A stretch of 21,225 bases of DNA from AR5 sp035762565 (GCA_035762565.1 DASTOJ010000116.1:1-21225); one strand, 5' to 3'. Positions 1 through 7,517 are shown, counted from the stretch's first letter. The notes: generated by a model from the sequence alone, not told the origin. Made by a program: numbers and translations.

Positions 1-656
1 TCACCGTTCCCGTGCACCAGTGCCCGTCGGTCTCGCCGAGCTGGGAGGACCCCCAGGGCGTGCCGATCTCGGGGTTGATCTTCGGCTCCCGCCGCACGGG
101 GGTGATCCCGCTGGTCTTCGAGGCGCTCGACTGGAACCACGGCGTGTTCCTCGGCTCGGCCATGAGCACCGAGACGACCGCCGCCATCACCGGCAAGGTG
201 GGCGTGGTGCGGCGCGACCCGATGGCCATGATCCCGTTCTGCGGCTACAACATGGCCGACTACTTCGCCCACTGGCTGTCGATGCAGCCGCGCCTGGCCA
301 GGCCGCCCCGCATCTTCCGCGTGAACTGGTTCCGCCGCGACGCCGGCGGCAAGTTCCTGTGGCCCGGCTACGGCGAGAACGTGCGCGTCTTGAAGTGGAT
401 GGTCGAGCGCATCCGCGGCGGCGGCGGCGCCACCGAGACCCCGGTCGGCTTCGTGCCGGCCGAGGGCGCGCTCGACCTCGGCGGCCTCGCGGTCACGCCC
501 GCGCAGCTGCGGGAAGCCCTCCGCTGCGACGCGGGCGAGTGGCTCGCCGCCCTCGCCGACCTCGGCGAGTTCTACGACTCCTTCGGCGGGCGCCTGCCGG
601 GGACGATCGCCCGCCAGCTGACGGAGACGCGCCGGAAGTTCGGCGCGACCGCGTGA
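1..656 (+). CDS. pckG: Phosphoenolpyruvate carboxykinase (GTP), C-terminal part (5' end outside window)
   Basis: GTP-dependent PEP carboxykinase converts oxaloacetate and GTP to PEP, GDP and CO2, the entry step of gluconeogenesis. The gene enters open at the left edge (first whole codon at 3) and ends at TGA 654-656, so about 217 of the usual ~600 residues are seen. Recognisable family blocks are the strand after the P-loop half (CPSVSPSWEDPQGVPISGL), the mobile lid-loop region (SAMSTETTAAITGKVG), the DPMAMIPFCGYN block and the FRVNWFRRD...FLWPGYGENVRVLKW stretch that shapes the nucleotide site. The catalytic P-loop and Mn ligands lie upstream of the window. The C-terminus is complete and normal. 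No convincing terminator follows; the next 373 bases hold only a decayed gene. The family call is firm; the GTP subtype follows from these motifs. Confidence 0.93.
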   Translation, partial: TVPVHQCPSVSPSWEDPQGVPISGLIFGSRRTGVIPLVFEALDWNHGVFLGSAMSTETTAAITGKVGVVRRDPMAMIPFCGYNMADYFAHWLSMQPRLARPPRIFRVNWFRRDAGGKFLWPGYGENVRVLKWMVERIRGGGGATETPVGFVPAEGALDLGGLAVTPAQLREALRCDAGEWLAALADLGEFYDSFGGRLPGTIARQLTETRRKFGATA

Positions 657-695
657 GCGTCAGGGTCGACGACGTCCTGAGTTGATCGCCCGCGG

Positions 696-939
696 ATGCT
701 CGATCTCTTCGCCGAGCTGCGGCGCGTGGTCGAGGCCCTCGACGCCGACGCGCCCCGTCGCCAGAGCCAACACACGGTTGGCGACCGTTCGGGAATAGTC
801 CGCGCTAGGCCCTGGCCGGAGGACTCGCCGTGTCGATCGACGCGACGCCGCGCGCCACCGAGGACATCGACCTGCTCATCGCCCCGACGACTTGCCCAAG
901 GCGACCCTGGCCCTGCAGGAGATCGACGTCCGTGCGGGC
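696..939 (+). pseudogene. Decayed nucleotidyltransferase (AbiEii/DUF6036-like) gene remnant
   Basis: Three pieces of one protein can be read in three different frames. The first is MLDLFAELRRVVEALDA from ATG 696. The second, from 812, is LAGGLAVSIDATPRATED followed by IDLLIAP. The third, from 886, is DDLPKATLALQEIDVRAG. The middle piece has the GG...T-x-D-x-D signature of nucleotidyltransferase-fold proteins related to type IV toxin-antitoxin toxins. The join near 883-888 fits a one-base deletion, and the joint around 755-811 has lost or scrambled the residues before the GG motif and contains a TAG. No intact partner gene is seen. The remaining sequence of the 657-1029 gap shows nothing recognisable. 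The assignment is from the motif only; the decay is directly visible. Confidence 0.6.
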
Positions 940-1029
940 AGCCGGCCGAAGCGTGCGCCCGCCGGCTCCAGTCCCGGCTCGTCGCGGCGCAGACCGCCGC
1001 CGGACGCGCACGGACCCGATAGCCGCCGC

Positions 1030-2559
1030 CTACACCGGAAGCACGGCGTTGCGGCGGGCGGGGAACTCGTGGGCCTTGCCCCCGGCGTAGGCCAGGCGCT
1101 TGATCAGCTCGTCGCGCAGGGCGCCGCCGGGGACGATGTCGTCGACGAGCATCTCGGAGGCGAGCTTGTAGATGTCCACGTCCCGCGCGTACTCGTCGCG
1201 CCTGGCCTTCACGTAGGCCGCCCGCTCGCCCTCCGGCAGCTCCATGATCTTGTTGTAGTAGACGGCGTTGACGGCCGGCTCCGGCCCCATGATCGCGATC
1301 TGGCCCTGCGGCAGGGCCAGCGTGGCGTCGGGCTCGAAGGCCGGCCCGCACATCGCGTAGAGGCCGGCGCCGTAGCACTTGCGCACGATCACGCAGAACT
1401 TCGGCACGGTCGCCTGCGAGGTGGCGAAGACCATCTTGGCGCCGTGGCGGATGATCCCCTCGCGCTCGACCTTCGTGCCCACCATGAATCCAGCGATGTC
1501 GGCCAGATAGACCAGCGGGACGTTGAAGGCGTTGCAGAGCCAGATGAACCTGGCCGCCTTGTCGGCCGAGTCGACCATCAGCACGCCGCCCTTGACCTTG
1601 GGCTGGTTGGCGACGATCCCGACGGCGCGCCCGCCCAGCCGGGCCAGCCCCACGATGATCTCGCCGGCGAACCGCCGCTTGACCTCGAACCACGAGCCCG
1701 CATCGACCAGCCGGTCGATCAGCTCGTACATGTCGAACCATTTGCGCTGGTCGTAGGGCACGATCGCGTCGATGGAGCGGCCGGGCTTCGAGTCGGCGGC
1801 CGGCCGCGCGGCCGGAATCTCACGGTACGACGGCGGCATGTAGGACAGGTACTGCTTGGCCAGCTCGATGGCCTGCTCGTCCGACTCCGCCAGCACGTCG
1901 CCGCAGCCGGAGACCTCCGTGTGCATCCGGGCGCCGCCCAGCGCCTCCAGCGTCGTCTTCTCGCCGATGGCCATCTCCACCATGCGGGGACTGCCCACGT
2001 AGAGCGAGGCCTTGCCGTCCACCATGATGACGAGGTCCGTCAGCGCCGGCAGGTAGGCGGAGCCGGCCGGTGAGGGCCCGAACAGGATGCAGACCTGCGG
2101 CACCACCCCCGAGAGCTGCACCTCGTTGTAAAAGATGCGGCCGGCGTGAAAGCGGCCTGGGAAGATCTTGATCTGCTCGGAGATGCGCCCGCCGGCCGCG
2201 TCGACCAGGTAGAGCATCGGCACCCGTAGCCGCGCCGCCTTCTCCTGGATCCGCACGATCTTCAGCACCGTCTTCTCGCCCCAGGAGCCGGCCTTGACCG
2301 TGTAGTCGTTGGCCATGATGCAGACCGGCCGGCCGCCCACCTGCCCCACCCCGGTCACCACCCCGTCGGCCGGCGTGTCGGCCTCCTCGTTGCGGGCGAA
2401 GGCCCAGTCCTCCTGGAACTCGGTGCCGGGATCGAGGAGCAGCTTGAGTCGGTCGCGGACGAAGAGCTTGCCCTCCGCCTTCAGCTTCTCGCGGTACCTG
2501 ACGTGGCCCTGCTCGATCCGCGCGCGCTCCTGGTGGTAGCGGTCCTCGCCCTGGCTCAT
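1030..2559 (-). CDS. Acyl-CoA carboxylase, carboxyltransferase (beta) subunit
   Basis: 509 residues, the normal length for propionyl-/methylcrotonyl-CoA carboxylase beta chains. The enzyme moves CO2 from carboxybiotin to an acyl-CoA in the cytoplasm. It has two crotonase-type halves. The N half has the oxyanion glycines at VDAAGGRI (around residues 119-126). The C half has AGFMVGTK (around 356-363). The N-terminus (YHQERARIEQGHVRYREKL) is typical of the family. The C-terminal block with IAIMGPEPAVNAVYYNKIM is also characteristic. The substrate (propionyl-, methylcrotonyl- or another acyl-CoA) cannot be told from sequence alone. No biotin carboxylase or biotin carrier subunit is in the window. 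The gene diverges from rpiA. A TATAAT lies only 8 bases upstream of the ATG at 2559, with no Shine-Dalgarno, so a leaderless message is likely. Stop is TAG at 1032-1030. Confidence 0.92.
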   Translation of the reverse strand: MSQGEDRYHQERARIEQGHVRYREKLKAEGKLFVRDRLKLLLDPGTEFQEDWAFARNEEADTPADGVVTGVGQVGGRPVCIMANDYTVKAGSWGEKTVLKIVRIQEKAARLRVPMLYLVDAAGGRISEQIKIFPGRFHAGRIFYNEVQLSGVVPQVCILFGPSPAGSAYLPALTDLVIMVDGKASLYVGSPRMVEMAIGEKTTLEALGGARMHTEVSGCGDVLAESDEQAIELAKQYLSYMPPSYREIPAARPAADSKPGRSIDAIVPYDQRKWFDMYELIDRLVDAGSWFEVKRRFAGEIIVGLARLGGRAVGIVANQPKVKGGVLMVDSADKAARFIWLCNAFNVPLVYLADIAGFMVGTKVEREGIIRHGAKMVFATSQATVPKFCVIVRKCYGAGLYAMCGPAFEPDATLALPQGQIAIMGPEPAVNAVYYNKIMELPEGERAAYVKARRDEYARDVDIYKLASEMLVDDIVPGGALRDELIKRLAYAGGKAHEFPARRNAVLPV

Positions 2560-2566
2560 GGCGGTC

Positions 2567-2575
2567 TATTATAGT
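2567..2575. promoter_or_regulatory. Overlapping divergent -10 elements for the carboxyltransferase and rpiA
   Basis: On the minus strand a perfect TATAAT occupies 2573-2568, 8 bases before the carboxyltransferase ATG. On the plus strand the same A/T island reads TATTAT (2567-2572) or TATAGT (2570-2575), about 22-25 bases before the rpiA ATG. No good -35 is visible for either. Seen directly as motifs; promoter function is inferred. Confidence 0.45.
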
Positions 2576-2596
2576 GGTCGCGCACGGGAGGGCACG

Positions 2597-3298
2597 ATGA
2601 CCGACCAGGAGGCGGCGGCGCTCGGCGCGGCCGCCCTCGCCGAGGTCGAGCCGGGCCACGTCGTGGGCCTGGGCACGGGCCAGGCCGCGACGGCGTTCAT
2701 CCTGGCACTCGGCAAGGCCGTGAAGGAAGGGCTGCGGGTCACCGGCGTCGCGACCTCGGAGGCCTCGGCCAGCCTCGCGCGCCGGCTCGGCATCCCGCTG
2801 ATCGACGAGCCGGTGGCGCTCGACGTCGCCGTCGACGGCGCCGACGAGGTCGATCCGCGGCTGGACCTCATCAAGGGCTACGGCGGCGCGCTCGTGCGGG
2901 AGAAGATCGTCGCCGCCGCCGCCCGGCGCTTCATCGTGCTCGTGGGCGGTGAGAAGCTCGTGCCGGCGCTCGGCGCGCGCGGGCGGCTGCCCGTCGAGGT
3001 GGTCCCGTTCGCCGCGCCCTTCTGCCGCCGCCGCCTGACCGAGCTGGGCTATCCGCCGACCCTGCGCCTCCAGGGCGGCACGGCCGTCGTCACCGACAAC
3101 GCCAACCTCATCCTCGACGCGGCCGTCACTTCGATACCCGACGCGGCTGGATTGGATCGCGCCCTGCGCGAGATCCCGGGCGTCGTCGGGACCGGCCTCT
3201 TCGTGAACATGGCTCACCACGTTCTGGTGTGGGAGGACGGGGCCGCCAGGACTCTGACGAGCGGGAAGGGGCTCCCTTCCCGAGGAGGAGCACCGTGA
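2597..3298 (+). CDS. rpiA: Ribose-5-phosphate isomerase A
   Basis: Interconverts ribose 5-phosphate and ribulose 5-phosphate in the non-oxidative pentose-phosphate pathway. 233 residues, close to the usual ~220-230. Family motifs in order: GLGTG phosphate loop (residues 24-28), the VDGADEVD active-site block, the lysine block reading IKGYGGALVREKIV, and VVTDNANLILD. I chose ATG 2597 because a clear ribosome site (gggaggg, 2586-2592) sits 4 bases before it; an in-frame ATG at 2558 lies upstream of the A/T-rich promoter and is unlikely. The stop overlaps the pgi GTG start (GTGA), so the two are translationally coupled. Two positions differ from the common consensus: GTGQAA where GTGSTA is usual, and KGYGG where KGGG is usual. 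Confidence 0.92.
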   Translation: MTDQEAAALGAAALAEVEPGHVVGLGTGQAATAFILALGKAVKEGLRVTGVATSEASASLARRLGIPLIDEPVALDVAVDGADEVDPRLDLIKGYGGALVREKIVAAAARRFIVLVGGEKLVPALGARGRLPVEVVPFAAPFCRRRLTELGYPPTLRLQGGTAVVTDNANLILDAAVTSIPDAAGLDRALREIPGVVGTGLFVNMAHHVLVWEDGAARTLTSGKGLPSRGGAP

Positions 3299-4929
3299 GC
3301 ACGGGGACGGGATCGCTGACCCACCGGCCGGCCTGGCAGGCGCTGCAGGCTCACTACCAGCAGGTGAAGGACGTGCACCTCCGCACGCTCTTCGCCCAGG
3401 ACCCCCGGCGCGGCGAGCGGCTCACGGCCGAGGGCGCGGGGCTCTTCCTCGACTACTCCAAGAACCGCGTCACCGACGAGACCCTGCGTCTGCTGATCGC
3501 CCTCGCCGACGACGCCGGCGTGGCCGCCCGGCGCGAGGCGATGTTCCGCGGTGAGAAGATCAACATCACCGAGAAGCGCGCGGTCCTGCACGTCGCGCTG
3601 CGGGCGCCCCGGGGCAGCTCGATCCTCGTGGACGGCGAGAACGTGGTGCCCCAGGTCCACGGCGTCCTCGACCGGATGAGCGACTTCGCCAGCCGCGTCC
3701 GCGGCGGGAGCTGGAAGGGCCACACCGGCAAGCGCATCCGCAACGTCGTCAACATCGGCATCGGCGGCTCCGACCTCGGGCCCGTGATGGCCTACGAGGC
3801 GCTCCGGCCCTACACCGACCGCGGCCTGACCGTGCGCTTCGTGTCCAACGTCGATCCCGCCGACTTCGTGGAGGCGACGTCCGACCTCGACGCGGCCGAG
3901 ACGCTCTTCGTCGTGGCCTCCAAGACCTTCACGACGCTGGAGACGCTCACCAACGCCCGGGCGGCCCGGGCGTGGGCGCTGGCCACGCTCAAGGACGACG
4001 AGGCCGTGGCCAAGCACTTCGTGGCCGTTTCCACCAACGCGGCCGAGGTCGCGAAGTTCGGCATCGACACGGCCAACATGTTCGAGTTCTGGGACTGGGT
4101 CGGCGGGCGCTACTCCTACGACTCGGCGATCGGCCTGGCCCTGATGGTGGCGATCGGCCCCGAGCACTTCCGGGCGATGCTGGGCGGCTTCCGCGCGATG
4201 GACGAGCACTTTCGCACCGCGCCCTTCGAGAGGAACCTGCCCGTGCTGCTCGGTTTGCTCGGCATCTGGTACGACGACTTCTTCGGCGCCGAGACCCACG
4301 CCGTCCTGCCCTACAGCCACTACCTGGGGCGCTTCTCCGCCTATCTCCAGCAGCTCGACATGGAGTCGGACGGCAAGTCGGTGGACCTCGATGGCAACCG
4401 CGTCGACTACCAGACCGGCCCGATCGTGTGGGGCACGCCGGGCACCAACGGCCAGCACGCGTACTACCAGCTCATCCACCAGGGCACGAAGCTGATCCCC
4501 GCCGACTTCGTCGGCTTCAACCAGACCAGCACCCTGCTCCGCGACCAACACGATCAGCTCATGGCCAACTTCTTCGCCCAGACCGAGGCCCTGGCCCTCG
4601 GCAAGACCGCCCGGGAAGTCGCCGCCGAAGGCGTCCCCGACTTCCAGGTCGCCCACCGCACCTTCGAGGGCAACCGCCCCACCAACACCATCCTCGCCGA
4701 CCGCCTCACCCCCGCCACGCTGGGCGCCCTGGTCGCCCTCTACGAGCACAAGGTCTTCGTCCAGGGCACCATCTGGCGCATCAACTCCTTCGACCAGTGG
4801 GGCGTGGAGCTGGGCAAGGCCCTCGCCAACCGCATCAGCCCCGAGCTGGCCAGCCCCACCGACCCGGCGCTCTCCCACGACAGCTCCACCAACACCCTCA
4901 TCCGCCGCTACAGGAAGTCTCGCGGCTGA
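3295..4929 (+). CDS. pgi: Glucose-6-phosphate isomerase
   Basis: Interconverts glucose 6-phosphate and fructose 6-phosphate in glycolysis and gluconeogenesis; cytoplasmic. 544 residues from GTG 3295, near the 549 of the E. coli enzyme. Motifs: IGIGGSDLG (154-162), the GGRYS block, the catalytic-glutamate region around E357 (MESDGKSVDLDG), HQGTKLIPADF (from H395, the ring-opening histidine) and the C-terminal signature SFDQWGVELGK (498-508). The GTG start is supported by gaggaggag at 3282-3290, and it overlaps the rpiA stop by four bases. Longer in-frame readings into rpiA are ignored for that reason. The 3' end faces the sigma-factor gene tail-to-tail with only 15 bases between. Both rpiA and pgi feed sugar-phosphate interconversion, which fits a shared message. 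Confidence 0.96.
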   Translation: MSTGTGSLTHRPAWQALQAHYQQVKDVHLRTLFAQDPRRGERLTAEGAGLFLDYSKNRVTDETLRLLIALADDAGVAARREAMFRGEKINITEKRAVLHVALRAPRGSSILVDGENVVPQVHGVLDRMSDFASRVRGGSWKGHTGKRIRNVVNIGIGGSDLGPVMAYEALRPYTDRGLTVRFVSNVDPADFVEATSDLDAAETLFVVASKTFTTLETLTNARAARAWALATLKDDEAVAKHFVAVSTNAAEVAKFGIDTANMFEFWDWVGGRYSYDSAIGLALMVAIGPEHFRAMLGGFRAMDEHFRTAPFERNLPVLLGLLGIWYDDFFGAETHAVLPYSHYLGRFSAYLQQLDMESDGKSVDLDGNRVDYQTGPIVWGTPGTNGQHAYYQLIHQGTKLIPADFVGFNQTSTLLRDQHDQLMANFFAQTEALALGKTAREVAAEGVPDFQVAHRTFEGNRPTNTILADRLTPATLGALVALYEHKVFVQGTIWRINSFDQWGVELGKALANRISPELASPTDPALSHDSSTNTLIRRYRKSRG

Positions 4930-4944
4930 TCGAGCCGGGGGCCG

Positions 4945-6003
4945 TTATCGCTGCTCGGGCGTGGTCCGCGGGTGCGCGTTGGCCCAGACGATGATGATCA
5001 ACACGCCCTCCCCGTAGCGTGGTCCCCCGATCACCGCCGGACTGCCGCGCGCGGCCCGGATGTCCGTGACGAGCTCCGTCACCGGCCCCCGCATCAGCCT
5101 CACGCGCATGCGCACCGTATCGCCTGCCACCGACTCCGGCAGCAGCTGCAACCACCGCTCGCCCGGCACCGACCAGTTCTGCAGCGTGCCCACTGGCACC
5201 TCGATCCGATAGCGCTCCAGCGAGTAGTACTCGCGGTACCGGAACAGCTGCCGCAGCTTCGGTATGAAGGCTTCCAGGCGCTCGTCGCGCTCGGGCGGGG
5301 CCAGGGTCACGTTCATCGGCGGCGGGCCGTCGACGCCGAGGAGGACGCGGGCGCCGAACCGCACGACCTGCGCCTCGGCTCGGATGGGGGCCGCCAGGAG
5401 CGTGAACAGCACGCCGAGGCCGACGAGCACCAGCAGCAGCGGACCCAGCGCGTCGCGCAGGCGCTTGCGGGCGTTGTGCAGGCGCGACATCACGGTCCCC
5501 ATCGGGATGTCCAGCGTGTCGGCGATCTCGCGGTACGACAGCCCCTCGAGGTCACCCAGCATGATGATCTTCCTGTGGTCCTCCGACAGCGTGTCGAGGG
5601 CCCGCATGATTTTCCCGCGCGCCTCGCGGCGGGCGGCGGCGGCGTCCGGCGCCTCCTCGCCCGGGTTCTGATCGGGCAGGACGCGGTCCCAGTCCTCTTC
5701 CGGCACCCGCTCGGTGCCGAAGGCCCGGCCCTGGGCCCCCCGCGAGCGGGCCCGGTCGGCCGCCAGGTTCATGACGATGCGGTACAGCCACGTGTAGAAG
5801 GCCGACTGCCCGCGGAACGAGGGGAGGGCCTGGTACGCGCGGATGAAGGCCTCCTGGGCCACGTCCCACGCCTCCTCGCGGTCGCGCAGGGTGTTGTAGG
5901 CCAGCCGCCACACGCGCTGGCGGTACTTCTCGACGAGCGGCTCGAAGGCCGCCACGTCGCCGGCGCGACAGCGCTGAATGAGGGCGGCGTCGTCGGTGTC
6001 CAC
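4945..6003 (-). CDS. ECF-type sigma factor fused to a transmembrane anchor and an exported C-terminal domain
   Basis: 352 residues, about twice a normal ECF sigma. Residues ~8-85 are sigma region 2 (EKYRQRVWRLAYNTL, DVAQEAFIRAYQALP, FYTWLYRIVMNLAADRAR). Residues ~131-184 are region 4, with the helix-turn-helix LSYREIADTLDIPMGTVMSR. A basic stretch (ARKRLRD) is followed at 187-205 by one hydrophobic helix (LLLVLVGLGVLFTLLAAP) and AEAQ. About 140 more residues follow, rich in beta-type alternation (DTVRMRVRLM, GEGVLIIIVW). By the positive-inside rule the sigma part is cytoplasmic and the tail outside. The whole is one uninterrupted frame from GTG 6003, with gggagg just upstream. No anti-sigma gene is adjacent; aroQ lies 37 bases upstream on the same strand. 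Sigma identity is firm; the tail's function is unknown to me. Confidence 0.85.
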   Translation of the reverse strand: MDTDDAALIQRCRAGDVAAFEPLVEKYRQRVWRLAYNTLRDREEAWDVAQEAFIRAYQALPSFRGQSAFYTWLYRIVMNLAADRARSRGAQGRAFGTERVPEEDWDRVLPDQNPGEEAPDAAAARREARGKIMRALDTLSEDHRKIIMLGDLEGLSYREIADTLDIPMGTVMSRLHNARKRLRDALGPLLLVLVGLGVLFTLLAAPIRAEAQVVRFGARVLLGVDGPPPMNVTLAPPERDERLEAFIPKLRQLFRYREYYSLERYRIEVPVGTLQNWSVPGERWLQLLPESVAGDTVRMRVRLMRGPVTELVTDIRAARGSPAVIGGPRYGEGVLIIIVWANAHPRTTPEQR

Positions 6004-6040
6004 GGACCTCCCGGCTGCTGGACCCCGCCCGTCACACCGG

Positions 6041-6529
6041 TTAGACGCGGGCCCGGCGGCGCTGATTCAGCGGCGCGCGCCCGCGCGGATCGCGCGGGGC
6101 CAGCAGGGCGTCGAGGGCCAGCAGGTAGCTCAGGGGCCCGAAACCCAGGATCTGCCCGCGGGCGGCCGCGGCGATCACCGAATGCTGGCGGAACTCCTCG
6201 CGGGCGTGGATGTTGGAGAGGTGGACCTCCACCACCGGCACCGTGATGGCGGCGACGACGTCGCGCAGCGCGATCGAGTAGTGGGTGAAGGCGCCGGGGT
6301 TCAGCACCACGCCGAGGAAGCCGTCACGGGCGGCCGCCTGCAGCCAGCCGATCAGCTCGCCCTCGACGTTCGACTGCCGGCACTCCACCCGGATACCCCG
6401 CCGCCGCCCGTGCTCGCGGATGAGGCGATCGACCTCGGCCAGCGTCGTGCGCCCGTACACCGCCGGCTCCCGTGTGCCGAGCAGGTTCAGGTTGGGGCCG
6501 TGCAGGACGAGCGCGGACCGGCCGGGCAT
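6041..6529 (-). CDS. aroQ: Type II 3-dehydroquinate dehydratase
   Basis: Dehydrates 3-dehydroquinate to 3-dehydroshikimate in the shikimate pathway (or the reverse in quinate use); cytoplasmic dodecamer in this family. 162 residues, slightly above the usual ~145-150 because of a basic tail after the last helix (PRGRAPLNQRRRARV). Motifs: LVLHGPNLNLLGTREP at 7-22, with lid arginine R20 and catalytic Y25 (VYG); NPGAFTHYSIALRD at 77-90; and VEVHLSN with catalytic H103. I chose ATG 6529 because the family begins there and a TGC-TATTCT -10 element lies just upstream. The open frame continues upstream to 6781 only through repeat DNA. It probably shares a transcript with the downstream sigma-factor gene. 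Confidence 0.93.
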   Translation of the reverse strand: MPGRSALVLHGPNLNLLGTREPAVYGRTTLAEVDRLIREHGRRRGIRVECRQSNVEGELIGWLQAAARDGFLGVVLNPGAFTHYSIALRDVVAAITVPVVEVHLSNIHAREEFRQHSVIAAAARGQILGFGPLSYLLALDALLAPRDPRGRAPLNQRRRARV

Positions 6530-6536
6530 CGCGCAA

Positions 6537-6545
6537 AGAATAGCA
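6537..6545 (-). promoter_or_regulatory. Extended -10 promoter element for aroQ
   Basis: The minus strand reads TGC-TATTCT, an extended -10 (TGn plus a 4/6 match to TATAAT), ending 7 bases before the ATG at 6529. No Shine-Dalgarno is present, so the transcript would start at or next to the ATG. Motif seen; function inferred. Confidence 0.45.
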
Positions 6546-6584
6546 CCCGCCGCCCCAACGACACCGAGAGCATGCGCCCGGGCC

Positions 6585-6638
6585 CGACCGCACCCGCCAT
6601 CCCCGCGCAACGTCGCGGGGCACCCCGGCTCCGCCGGG
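6585..6638. repeat. Hairpin-bearing direct repeat, copy 1
   Basis: A 54-bp unit that recurs 87 bases downstream with 49 of 54 bases identical. It carries two perfect hairpins: a 7-bp stem (6601-6607 with 6614-6620, 6-base loop) and a 6-bp stem (6624-6629 with 6633-6638, loop tcc). Location in a non-coding gap and the paired palindromes suggest a REP-like dispersed element, which is inference. Confidence 0.65.
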
Positions 6639-6671
6639 CCGCGCAGCGCCGCACCGACGGCGGCGAGAGTA

Positions 6672-6725
6672 CGACCGCACCTGCCATCCTCGCGCAACGT
6701 CGAGGGGCGTCCCGGCTCCGCCGGG
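6672..6725. repeat. Hairpin-bearing direct repeat, copy 2
   Basis: Second copy of the 54-bp unit (5 mismatches to 6585-6638). The CCCGGC-tcc-GCCGGG hairpin is conserved exactly at 6711-6725. The first hairpin is altered: it can still fold as CCTCG/CGAGG (6688-6692 with 6701-6705) in a shifted register. Confidence 0.65.
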
Positions 6726-6758
6726 GCGCCCCGAGCCACCAGGGGCACCAGGGGGCTT

Positions 6759-6778
6759 GGGGGCCCTTCGAGGCCCCC
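6759..6778. terminator. Strong hairpin after the ZIP transporter gene
   Basis: GGGGGCC (6759-6765) pairs perfectly with GGCCCCC (6772-6778) over a 6-base loop. It lies 10 bases beyond the stop codon of the minus-strand ZIP gene, where a terminator is expected. There is no T-tract on either side, so it would be an atypical terminator or an mRNA 3'-end stabiliser. Confidence 0.35.
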
Positions 6779-6788
6779 CATGACATCA

Positions 6789-7517
6789 TCAACCGGCGAA
6801 GGTGGAGAGCAGCCAGTCGGCCAGGACGAAGAAGAGCAGCCCGGCGAAGACCGTCCACGCCAGTGCCGGCCCCCCCTCGCGGTTGACCTCGGGGATGAGG
6901 TCGGAGGCGGCGATGTAGATGGTCACGCCGGCCGACAGCGCCAGCGCGTAGCCGACGTGCTGCTCGGCGATCAGCCCCGTGAGCACCGCGCCGGCCAGTG
7001 TGAGCACGCCCAGCGCGGCGCCGGCGGCCAGCGCCGCCGCCCGCGAGTAGCCCCCGGCCAGCATGATCGACGCGATCGTGAACCCCTCCGGGACCTTGTG
7101 GACGATCACCGCCAGGAACAGCAGGGCGCCCAGCGTGGGGCTCACCATGAACCCGGCCGCGATGGCCACGCCGTCGAACAGCGTGTGCACGCCGAGGCCG
7201 ACCACCGCCAGCCAGCCGGCGGCCGGCCGCAGCAGGAGCTCCGGGTGCGTCTCCTCGCCGAAGTGGAAGTGGGGGGCGAAGGTGTGCTCGAACAGGTGCA
7301 CGCCGAAGTAGCCGAGTAGCACGAACAGGAACGCGTGGGGCACGTGCGTGGCCTCGGGCAGCATCCGCACGAAGGCCGCCGCCAGCATGAAGCCGGCCCC
7401 GCCGGCCACGAAGTAGCGCAGCGGCGCGTGCCGCCGCTTGTGGGCGGTGGTGACGATGACGGCGCCCGCCACGTCGGCGGCGGCGGCGACGGCCGCGAAA
7501 GCCAGGTATGCTAACAT
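6789..7517 (-). CDS. ZIP-family divalent metal transporter
   Basis: Inner-membrane carrier that brings Zn2+ or related divalent metals into the cytoplasm. 242 residues from ATG 7517, with about eight hydrophobic segments. The metal-binding TM4 reads HTLFDGVAIA (H111, D115) and TM5 reads HKVPEGFTIASI (H140, E144), both standard for ZIPs. The loop between TM3 and TM4 is histidine-rich (H78, H83, H85, H91), as usual. An ATG at 7532 would add five residues, but it falls inside the likely -10 element (TGC-TATGCT, 7536-7528), so I prefer 7517, which leaves 10 bases between the -10 and the start. It lies head-to-head with gspE with virtually no spacer. Metal specificity cannot be read from the sequence. 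Confidence 0.88.
   Translation of the reverse strand: MLAYLAFAAVAAAADVAGAVIVTTAHKRRHAPLRYFVAGGAGFMLAAAFVRMLPEATHVPHAFLFVLLGYFGVHLFEHTFAPHFHFGEETHPELLLRPAAGWLAVVGLGVHTLFDGVAIAAGFMVSPTLGALLFLAVIVHKVPEGFTIASIMLAGGYSRAAALAAGAALGVLTLAGAVLTGLIAEQHVGYALALSAGVTIYIAASDLIPEVNREGGPALAWTVFAGLLFFVLADWLLSTFAG

Noticed and set aside
660..680. Terminator after pckG (TCAGG/CCTGA with an 11-base loop).
   Set aside because: Short stem, long loop and no T-tract; it is no better than chance in this GC-rich sequence.
4945..5445. Treating the C-terminal 165 residues of the sigma protein as a separate secreted protein.
   Set aside because: There is no stop, start codon with ribosome site, or frame change between the sigma region and the hydrophobic helix, so the sequence as given encodes one protein.
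6585..6725. CRISPR-like array.
   Set aside because: Only two imperfect copies, each longer than usual CRISPR repeats and self-complementary at two places, with no cas genes.
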